Source of the DNA: Bacteroidales bacterium
GTDB taxonomy: Bacteria; Bacteroidota; Bacteroidia; Bacteroidales; P3
Direction: 5' to 3'
Assembly (NCBI GenBank): GCA_017960605.1
Contig: JAGCYV010000059.1
Span: forward strand, 1-56,041
DNA: 56,041 nt
Shown here: positions 1-8,600 of the stretch, piece after piece
Numbering within the stretch: the first letter of the stretch is position 1
How the letters are laid out: every line of letters begins with the position of its first letter
Position numbers and translations under genes: made by a program
Notes under the pieces: model-generated
Told to the model about the DNA's origin: nothing
The model's input: the letters and a program-made list of their open reading frames with translations, nothing else
The model's database searches: none

Positions 1-245
1 AATATCTGACTCCCATCGCCGTGGAGACCCAGCGTAAGAAATACTGCCGCTTCAAAAAGCTCGGTATTAAATATATTGACTACAAGGATGCCGACTTCCT
101 GCTGAAGTTCGTCAACGAGCAGGGCAAGATTCTGCCCCGCCGCATCACCGGCACCTCGAACAAGTACCAGAAGAAGGTCTCGCAGGCCATCAAGCGTGCC
201 CGTCACATCGCCCTGATGCCCTACGTCGCCGATTGTCTCAAATAA
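1..245 (+). CDS. rpsR: 30S ribosomal protein S18, 5' end outside the window
   Basis: The reading frame is open from base 3 and continues upstream of the window. The visible residues begin [19 protein letters not shown], which matches the early part of Bacteroidota S18. The GTG at 21 is therefore an internal Val codon and not the start. The rest ([17 protein letters not shown], then the basic [11 protein letters not shown] region) is the conserved rRNA-binding core of S18, a small-subunit platform protein that partners S6. rplI follows after 19 bases, the usual rpsF-rpsR-rplI order, so rpsF probably lies just upstream. About 80 residues are visible; only the N-terminal tail is missing. Confidence 0.96.
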   Translation, partial: YLTPIAVETQRKKYCRFKKLGIKYIDYKDADFLLKFVNEQGKILPRRITGTSNKYQKKVSQAIKRARHIALMPYVADCLK

Positions 246-250
246 TAAAT

Positions 251-257
251 AGGAGGA
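251..257 (+). promoter_or_regulatory. Strong Shine-Dalgarno site before rplI
   Basis: AGGAGGA lies 7 bases before the ATG at 265. Clear Shine-Dalgarno sites are rare in this window, as in Bacteroidota generally, so this one fixes the rplI start and suggests independent strong initiation within the ribosomal operon. Confidence 0.8.
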
Positions 258-264
258 AAGATAG

Positions 265-708
265 ATGGAAATCATACTGAAACAAGATGTGGCCAACCTC
301 GGCTACAAAGACGAAATTGTCAACGTTAAGAACGGCTATGCCAACAACTATCTTCTTCCGAAGGGCTGGGCTATCATCGCCACTCCCGTGAACAAGAAGA
401 TCCATGCCGAGAATCTGCGTCAGCGAGCCCATAAGGAGGAAGCCCTACGCAAGAACGCCGAGACCCAGCAGGCAGCCCTCAACGGCAAGACTGTGAAACT
501 CATCGTTAAAGTCGGTGAGAACGGTCAGCTCTTCGGCGGTGTCAATAACATCATGGTTGCCGAGGCTCTCAAAGAGCAGCACAACTACGATGTCGATCGC
601 AAGAACATTGTCGTCGAGACCATCAAGACTGTTGGCAACTATACCGCCAAGGTAAATGTCTATAAAGAGATTAAGGCCGAGGTCAACATCGAAGTTGTCG
701 CCGAATAA
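265..708 (+). CDS. rplI: 50S ribosomal protein L9
   Basis: A 147-residue protein of normal L9 length. The N-terminal rRNA-binding domain has the typical start MEIILKQDVANLGYKDEIV and the NGYANNYLLPKG motif (about residues 24-35). A charged helical linker follows (about 45-75, rich in K, E, A and R), then the C-terminal domain from about residue 76 (GKTVKLIVKVGENGQLFGGV). L9 binds domain V of 23S rRNA near the L1 stalk and affects reading-frame maintenance. It is the last gene of the rpsR operon and is followed directly by a strong terminator. Confidence 0.98.
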   Translation: MEIILKQDVANLGYKDEIVNVKNGYANNYLLPKGWAIIATPVNKKIHAENLRQRAHKEEALRKNAETQQAALNGKTVKLIVKVGENGQLFGGVNNIMVAEALKEQHNYDVDRKNIVVETIKTVGNYTAKVNVYKEIKAEVNIEVVAE

Positions 709-730
709 AACACTTTAAGACAATACAAAA

Positions 731-766
731 AGAGAGGTTTCTTCATCGGGAAACCTCTCTTTTTTA
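731..766. terminator. Rho-independent terminator, probably bidirectional
   Basis: A perfect 11-bp stem, AGAGAGGTTTC / GAAACCTCTCT, with a short loop, is followed by a T-run on the plus strand and preceded by an A-rich run that serves the minus strand. It lies between two converging units, the ribosomal operon and the thioesterase gene that ends at 764, so it can stop both. Confidence 0.92.
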
Positions 767-1150
767 TTTTTCCAACCATCGGCGTACCTCCGGAGGAATG
801 ACCTCGGAACTGGAGGTGCTGCGACGGTAGCCGGCCATAACGGTATGGCACTCGACGCAAACCACTTGGGTATCGCTATTAATTACACGTTGGAGCACGG
901 TAAGGCTTTTATTTCCGATCTTCTCAATTTCGGTGGTAACATGAATAGGGTCGTGATACCGTATCTGTGCTTTGAAATCGACATCATAGTGCACAACCAT
1001 CACGGTGAAGTCACTTTTGGTGGGTGAGAGGCCGTGGGAGGAGAAGAATGCGTCCTTCCCGAGGTCGAGGTATTCCATGATGACGGCGTTGTTTACGTGC
1101 CCCATCTGATCCACGTCGTTGAATCGAATCTGAATATCTGTTCTATGCAT
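764..1150 (-). CDS. Acyl-CoA thioesterase, hotdog fold (4HBT/YbgC-FadM-like)
   Basis: A 128-residue single-hotdog protein. The N-terminal motif RFNDVDQMGHVNNAVIMEYL (residues 9-28) is the 4HBT signature; Asp14 is the expected catalytic or water-activating acid and HVNN lies in the loop near the nucleotide-binding site. Family members hydrolyse acyl-CoA or acyl-ACP thioesters in the cytoplasm; the substrate cannot be read from sequence. It starts 2 bases after the histidine kinase stop, so it is translated from the adhesin/two-component transcript. Its stop codon lies at the edge of the shared terminator. Confidence 0.88.
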   Translation of the reverse strand: MHRTDIQIRFNDVDQMGHVNNAVIMEYLDLGKDAFFSSHGLSPTKSDFTVMVVHYDVDFKAQIRYHDPIHVTTEIEKIGNKSLTVLQRVINSDTQVVCVECHTVMAGYRRSTSSSEVIPPEVRRWLEK

Positions 1151-1152
1151 AA

Positions 1153-2007
1153 CTATTGTTTTTTCAAGGAGAAGAAGTATTCGAGGCCGCCTTCGGACCT
1201 GTTTTTAGCATATATCTCGCCTCCATGGAAGAGGACGGCATGCTTGACGATGCTGAGTCCGAGGCCTGTACCTCCGTTTTGACGCGAACGCCCCTTGTCG
1301 ATGCGGACAAATCGGTCGAAGAGCCGAGAAAGGTATTCGTCCGGAACACCGCTACCGGTATCGTAGAAATGTATGTAATAATGGGTAGAAGGGGCTGTGT
1401 TGTGGAGATTGGACTGAGGGGAATAGGTCTCGAGTACAATCTGGATGTTGTCTCCTGCATAAGAGACCGAGTTCTCGATGAGATTGCGGAAGATGCAGTA
1501 TAGCAGTTCGTGGTTCCCGTTTAAGGGCATGTCAGGAAGTCGGTTCCGTATGGAGATATCTGCAATTGCAGCTTTCTCTGACAGCTCTGCAACGGCTTCT
1601 TCTGCTACATGACGGGCATCAACGGTCGTCCGAGGAAATAGGTCGGCACTCTCTTCCAGTTTGTTGATGACGGATACGTCTTGAATCAGGTCGCTTAAAC
1701 GAAGTGTCTGCCGATAGCAGCGGTCAAGATAGTAGCGTCGGCGTTCCTCTTCCACGGGATGGTCTCCAAGCAGTATCTCCAAATATCCACGAATTGAGCT
1801 GACAGGCGTTTTAAGTTCATGGGCGATATTGTTGGTCATCTCCTGCTTGAGCTGGCGATTGCGCTGCTCGGTGGCCTCAGACTCTTGTCGGCTCCGCTCC
1901 GCTTCGTCGGCCAACTGCTTGAGTCGGACATTCTTCCGCATCAACCGGATGTACAGCACCAGGATGGTGGTGGCAAGGATAATCAAGATGATGTCAGACC
2001 AGTCCAT
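1153..2007 (-). CDS. Sensor histidine kinase without an extracytoplasmic domain
   Basis: The ATG at 2007 gives 284 residues beginning MDWSDIILIILATT and overlaps the response-regulator stop by 14 bases; a longer frame up to 2082 would run deeper into the regulator and is less likely. One N-terminal membrane helix (about residues 5-22) is followed by a charged coiled coil, the HisKA box (NNIAHELKTPVSSIRGYLEI, phospho-accepting His) and the HATPase_c domain with NLIENSVSYA (N box), DTGSGVP (G1) and GGTGLGLSIV (G2). There is no second membrane helix or periplasmic sensor, so it must sense within the membrane, in the cytoplasm or through a partner. The obvious partner is the regulator encoded just before it. 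Confidence 0.93.
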   Translation of the reverse strand: MDWSDIILIILATTILVLYIRLMRKNVRLKQLADEAERSRQESEATEQRNRQLKQEMTNNIAHELKTPVSSIRGYLEILLGDHPVEEERRRYYLDRCYRQTLRLSDLIQDVSVINKLEESADLFPRTTVDARHVAEEAVAELSEKAAIADISIRNRLPDMPLNGNHELLYCIFRNLIENSVSYAGDNIQIVLETYSPQSNLHNTAPSTHYYIHFYDTGSGVPDEYLSRLFDRFVRIDKGRSRQNGGTGLGLSIVKHAVLFHGGEIYAKNRSEGGLEYFFSLKKQ

Positions 2008-2602
2008 ATCCGAAACCTGTTTTATTGACAATTCGTTGTCCCTCGGCCCCGAGTTTCTTGCGCAGCCGTGCAATATGCACATCTACCGACCGTTCGCCCA
2101 CCAGGGTGTCGTCAGGCCATACGGCAGCAAGTATTTCTTCCCGGGTAAAGTATCTTCCAGGATGTTTCTGAAAGAGTTCCAAGATAAGGTGCTCCCTTCT
2201 CGTTAGGTTTGAATCAACCGTTGTTTTGGGCAGGACGGGAGTGGCGCTCCGACGGAGTACGGCCCGGACACGCGCCAGCACGGTGTCGAAAGAGAATGGT
2301 TTGGCGATATAGTCGTCGGCGCCGGAATCGAATCCGCGCAATTGGTCATCGTGTCCATCCAGTGCGGTGAGAAAGATAATCGGTGTGTTGTCTCCTCGTT
2401 TCCGTAGCTCTTCAGCCATCTCAAATCCCGACATACGGTCCATCATCACATCGAGCAGTATCAAATCGAAGTGTGTGGCGTGCATACCCAACGCCTCTTC
2501 CGCACTATGGGCGGTATCCACTGCAAATCCTTCTGCTTCCAGATTGAAACGCAGGATTTCGCAGAGGTCTTCCTCGTCATCCACCACCAATATCCGTTGC
2601 AT
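1994..2602 (-). CDS. OmpR/PhoB-type response regulator
   Basis: A 202-residue two-domain regulator. The receiver domain (1-120) shows acidic D8/D9, phospho-acceptor D51 in LILLDVMMD, the switch residue T79 and the conserved K101 in AKPF. The winged-helix DNA-binding domain (about 128-202) contains LTRREHLILELF and the recognition region ERSVDVHIARLRKKLG. The domain lacks most of the usual N-terminal beta-sheet, which explains the short length. It starts 10 bases after the stop of the giant adhesin and overlaps the kinase gene, so all three are probably co-transcribed. Its target promoters cannot be read here; autoregulation of the adhesin operon is the simplest guess. Confidence 0.94.
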   Translation of the reverse strand: MQRILVVDDEEDLCEILRFNLEAEGFAVDTAHSAEEALGMHATHFDLILLDVMMDRMSGFEMAEELRKRGDNTPIIFLTALDGHDDQLRGFDSGADDYIAKPFSFDTVLARVRAVLRRSATPVLPKTTVDSNLTRREHLILELFQKHPGRYFTREEILAAVWPDDTLVGERSVDVHIARLRKKLGAEGQRIVNKTGFGYGLV

Positions 2603-2612
2603 GACAGGACGG

Positions 2613-5600
2613 TTATTTGCGTAATACTTCGATGAGTCCGTTGCGTTTCACCACACCGTATTCTCCTTCCGCTACAAATCGGTAATAATAGGTGCCGTCT
2701 GGGCTTCGGGTGGCTTCGGGATCCCAGAACTGGTCGGCACTGCGAATGTAGCGCACGTGATAAACCAGCGCACCGGTACGGTCGTAAATCCAGAGTTCGT
2801 TCATCGAATAGTTGCCCATCTCGATGAGGTTCATCACCTCCCACCGGTCGTTGATACCGTCTCCGTTGGGTGTGACCAAATTGGGGAATTGCAGGTATTC
2901 GTTGGTAACGGTAACAACATGTTTTGCTGTGTCTATGCAGGTGTGTGTGAAGGAAGGATAGAGCAGTGTGTGGTAGAAGGAAGGATCAAGCCACATCAGG
3001 TCGGTGGTGTAGAATGAATCCGCCGGATGGGTCCAGTAATTAATCAATTCCACGTTATAGTCACCCGACATATTGTCGCCTGGATTGCCCCATTGATAAT
3101 GTGGAGCATAGTCGGAGGTGGTGTCATATTCGCCGCCTTCTATCGACTGGATCCTCCACAGGTAGGCCCAATCGTGGCCTTCTTCCAGTTGGTTGGTGTC
3201 GGGAGTGCTCTGGTTGATGAATTGGATATCGGGATGCATGATGGAAGGCACCAGAGGATCCCAGATGAATTCCGAATGAGGACTTGGGAACACGAACACA
3301 GGCCAACTTGCCGTATCAAGACAGTTGCCGACACTGGTGGTGACCAATGTGGCATAAGCCACCGCACTGTCGCTCCCCGAAGTGAATTCGTATGAAAACT
3401 CGGGCAGGCTGTCCCTCATCACCGTGTCTGGCATAAAGAGTTTCCAGTCCCAATGTGTGACACCGGAAGTGCTGTCAGTCAGGTTCAGGGTCGTGGGGGG
3501 GCAACTGATGAGCATAGTGTCTGTCTCCAGATAAGGCAACGTATCGAAATAGTAGTACGTCTTCATTCGGAAGTTGCTGTCACGTGGGGCGAGGATGACA
3601 TGCACCACGCTGTCACAGTTGTGGATGGAATAGAGTGTGGTGTCGAAAACGGCAGGCCCGCCATAATCGACGCCTCTGTAGGTGAATGGCCTATAGGGAC
3701 AGATGATGATGGAGTCGTTGGCTTCATAGGTGGGGTGCACCGTCAGCTCCAGATTGACCGAGGTGTCGCAGTTGACCGCGTTCAGTCCGATGGGCCCCGA
3801 AGAATAGGTGCCGTCGGTGGTATAGGTCTGTCCACGCCAGTGGATACTGTCGCACACCACCGCTACCGAATCGCTCGAGGAGGTAAGCCGCACCTCAAGT
3901 TGCAGCACATAGATACTGTCGCAGGTGTTGTTGGGCACATCGACCACATGGTAGTATTCTCCGGCAGTATTATAAGGCTGTCCGAAGAAGGTGTAGCTCT
4001 GGTTGTCGCAGATGGACGCCTCTGTGGTGTCCGACGGTATTGTGCCGGCAGGCAACTCCAGCACCAGAGTCATCGTCATGGTATCCTGACACTCATCAAG
4101 GGCTATTCCACTGATGAGCTGCACCGTGTAGGTGCCTGGCAGGAGGTACATCGCACTGCCGTGATAGTTGACCGACGTGGTGCCGTTGCCGAAGTCCCAG
4201 TAGGCTGTCTCGCATTGCTCCCCGGGCAGAGGATTGATACCGTCGTTGCTGATGCCGCTGGTGTTGGTGAAGGTGACGATAAACCGGCAACTGTCTATCA
4301 CCATCGAAGTGTCGAAGTTGGCCATCGGGTAGCGGGTGCCGCCATAGGCGCTGATGGTGAAGTTACAGGACGGGTTGTCCAACTTGGACACCTCACAGAA
4401 GTAGGTGATATCCTCACTGGGTACCGTGATGCTTTGGGCTGTGCTGATGGTGGCTGGTGAATTTGAATTGTACCAGCGGTAGTTAAATCCTTCCGGAGCG
4501 CTTAGTGTGTTGCTGTCCACGTCTCCGCACGACACCGTGTTCATGTTCTTCCTCATGCACTCCAGCGTGAAGTAGGCGTATCCGTAGTGCGACCCTTCGT
4601 TGCAGTCGTAGGTGGTCAGGCGGAAATAGACCTGCTCGCCGGCGTGGTTGCTGAGGTCCACACCCACCGCCGTCCAGTCTTTCCACAGCACCCCGTCGTC
4701 GGCCGTATGCCAGCCCAGATTCTGGTCGGCAATGAAATCGGCGCTGGTGCAGGCCGAGTCAATGATGTTGTAGTTTGTGTCCAGCAGCTCCATGCGGAAG
4801 CGGGGCTGGTCCGATGCGGCATGTTGCGGGTCTTGCAGCACGGCGGCGTAACGGAGCAGCAGCAATTCGAAGCTGCCGGTATCGACCATCAGACTGTAAA
4901 TCACACCTTCGGCTTCAGGCATATAATAGTTCGAACTCCAGTTGCCGAGACGCACGCTGCTGGTGTATCCCTCGGGGATGGTGCGCAGTTGGCCGCCTGT
5001 TCGCGGGTCGCGTTGGGCGGTGTCGTAGCACACCGTGTGACGGCTGTCCGGATGCATCGAACCGTAGTTGATGGCGCCTGCCTGTGAATAGGGGTTGCTG
5101 TAGCTGCCGCTGAAGAACACCGCCTGAGGCGATGCCAGGTCGGTGGGGTTCACACAGCCCGCTCCCGGAGCCGGGGTGACTACCGACAGACTGTCTGTGT
5201 AGTTGGTCGTGCAGTATCCCGAGTCCGTACTGTTGCAGGTGCTGTTGAACCGGAAGGTATAATAGTGCAGTATGTTGAGCGGCTCGATGTGCAACGGTGG
5301 TGTTACATTGGTGTAAGTGGCCGTCACTACACTGTCATCCACCACGGTCACCGTGATATTGGGTTCTCCGAGATGACTCCATGTCAGGTCAATGCTGTTG
5401 CTTGTCAGACGTTGCACGGTGAAGTCGAAGGCTGCGCAATTGGTCACATAGATGTCATCCACATAGATGTTTCGCCCGCCTCCCTGTCGGTTGCTGCGTG
5501 CCCGCAGGGCGATGAAGTGCGACTCCGAAGGTGCACTGCTGAACTCCACCAGTCCGTGTTGCCATACTCCGGCCTCCATCGGCGCCAGCGTCCGCACCGG

Positions 5601-8600
5601 ATAGAAGGTCGATATGTCGGACGGATTGCTCATCACGCCCACCACCAGTCGGTCCGAGAGGTCTTCCACCCGGTACCACAGGCTCAACGCCACCTTCTCG
5701 ATGGAATCCACGTTGATGTCGGGTGTGATGATGTATGAATTGGATGCCACCGGCATCACCAAGCTGTTTGTCCCCGAGTGGGCTGCGGTGTTCGCGGCTC
5801 CGATGCCGGCATTGCGTGAGGTCCAGTTGCGGGGAATCAGCGTGACCGCCACCGTGTCGAAATCCACGCAGGTCGGCAGCTCCATCGGCGCCGCCAGGGT
5901 GGTCACTTCCTGTTTAGGCACACAGGTATAACCTGCGCTGTCGCACCGGAAGTAAAAGTCGTATCGTGTCTCGGGGTCGAGGGTGAGGATGATGGGCACC
6001 GAATCCACCCGCATGATGGTGTTGCTCCAACTGCCCTGTCCTTGGCCGCTGTGACCATACTCCACATAGAACGGCACCTCTTCTCCGTCAATCTTTACTC
6101 GGTTCCACCGGCTCAGCGACACTGTGGCGCTCAACGCCCCGGGGCAGCTCTCCATATAGACGTTGTGGATGTCGAACCATTGGCTGTTGGGACTGGGCAA
6201 GTGGTGGAATGCCACCCACCGTCCCGTATCGGCGTATCTCGACAGGTTCACATACTCGCTCTGCAAGCTGTCGTCCGTCCGGGTATAGACCAACGTATCT
6301 ACCGGCGAGAAAGTGTTGGTGTCGTAGGCATTTACCATCACGCCCACCACTACCGTGTCTCGCTGCGACCCGGCGTCAAATCTCACTCGTATTCCCGCAT
6401 GGTTTATCGAGTCGATGTAATGGTCGCCCATCACCATCCAGCTCGACGAGTTGCCGTAGAACCGCTGCACATATTTGTTGTCCGGTGAACGTTGGAGGTA
6501 GTTTACTCCCTGATGTCCGTAGGCCTGGTAGGAGAAGGTGTTCAATCCGCTGTAGCCCGGACTATAGCAATAGGGCAGGCTGTGCCTTGTCCCCAGGTAG
6601 TAGCTGTATGTGTAGCTTTCGCAATTGTATCCCGCCGAATCCGTCTGTCCGAGATAGGCATAGTTGTGATTCGGGAAAGTGTTCAGCATGAAGTCGGTCG
6701 TATCCACATAGATCATCGTGTCCTGGCTTCCGTAGTAATAATGCAGCCAGTAGGGTCCCGGATAGTCTGTCTTCACCTTCAGCCGTTTGTATCCCAGCAG
6801 TTCCATCTTGGCCAGTGGGTAGCCGTAAAAATGCACGTTCCACAGTCGCAGGTGGGTCTTGGTACGTATCGCCACCCGCTTCCCGAGATGGCCCGACAGC
6901 TCCACCTCCGGCCGTTGCGAGTAGTAACCCGACTGTGACCATAGCGGTATGAACGAGGCCGTGTCTGTGGCACTGTTCATCACGCCGATCTCTACATTCT
7001 TCTCTGACCACGTGTAGAAATAGGCATGCATCGACAATGCCGAATCCACATCCAGGTCGGGCATCACCGCATACATCCACTTGTTGCTGTAATAAGGATT
7101 TAGGTCCAGCGAAGGACCGTCCGTACTCAGGGTCACCTGGTCGTTGCTGCTGTTCGTGATGAACGTCCATGTGGGCGGCACCGACAGCGAGCCTCCTGTG
7201 CCCACGTTGAAATCCACACAGTAGGGCAGCGGTATCGTGCCTCCGGTGTGCACGCTTATCGTGGGACGGCAGGCCGACTCTCCGTAGGGGCAATACCACG
7301 TCAAGTCGTAGCGCATGCTCATCGCCAGTCCGTTCAGCCTGTAAGGGTTCTCCTCCACATAAATCACGCGGTGGTCTGTCCCGGCGCTGTCATCTACCGT
7401 CAGATAGTAGTTCGTCACCTGGTCGTTGTCCAGCGTGCAGATAATACTGTTCCCCTCTACGGTAACATGCACGATGGGGCAGTCCGAAAACTCGGGTTCG
7501 TCTATGTCCATGGTGTCGTTGCCGGCTTGGAGCACGATTCTCCAGGCCCCGGGGCTGACAGCGGGCAGACGCAGCATGTAGTACTGCCACGCCGTTCCCA
7601 CCACCACCGTGTCAATCGGCGTGATGTTTGATTCCAATCCGCTGAAATGCGTCGAATCCACCGAGATGCTGTCGGCCGGCAGCAGTCCCACCCTCAGGGT
7701 GTCGCCGGCTGTGTGGCCCCGGGCACGGAACGAGAAGGTCCTTCCCGTTACGGTTGTCATCGGGTGCGTCGCCACTCTTCCTCGCGGCACAAGCTCCAGG
7801 TAGTCTCCGGTAGTGACCGTCGTCGCACTGTCGGCCGCCCATCGGTAGGGCAACTCATAGCTCAGCTCCTGGCTGAACGGGAAGCAACTCCCCACGCCGG
7901 GCACCGTCCCGTTCGACTGTGTGATGACATGCCCCGCCAGCGAGGGACAACCCCCGTCCAACGGCCGCAGATAGCAGCGGTACAGGGTTCCCGTGTCCAG
8001 CCCTCCGAAGCCGAAGTTGTGGATGTCCGCCAGCGCGAGGGTATCGACATACGTCTGACCTCCGCCTATGAGCGTCACCTCCACGCTGTCCGCCCCCTGC
8101 AACGTCGTCAGGTTGAACGCCACCGTGTCGAATCCTACGTAGGTGTGCTGCAAGGTTCCATATGAGGTATGGCTGAGATGTAACTCGTCGATATAGCAGT
8201 TGTAGTACGAATACTCGTAGGGATGCCGGTAGGAGAGCACTATCCGTCCGTTGAACAGCGTGTCGCTCGGACGGAACGCATAGCTGTAATGCACCCGCTG
8301 GTTGCAGGCGTTGATATGGATGGTGTCTAACAGCTCGAACTCGCTGTTCGAGTAATAGTCATCCCTGATCATCCCCACGTATATCGTTGATTGCGGTGCC
8401 TGATCATAGATAAAGAAGCTCAGCACCGTTTGGCTATCTACCTCCACATCGGGCAACATCGCCATGCTGTAGTAGTTCCACGCAAATCCCCACGATGACA
8501 TCGTCATCGCCTTCCCGGCCAGTCCGTAGTAGGGATGTCCATCGAACGAGGGCCGTCCGTTGAGGTCTTGCAGCCTCTGCCAGTCGCCGCTTCCGTTGTA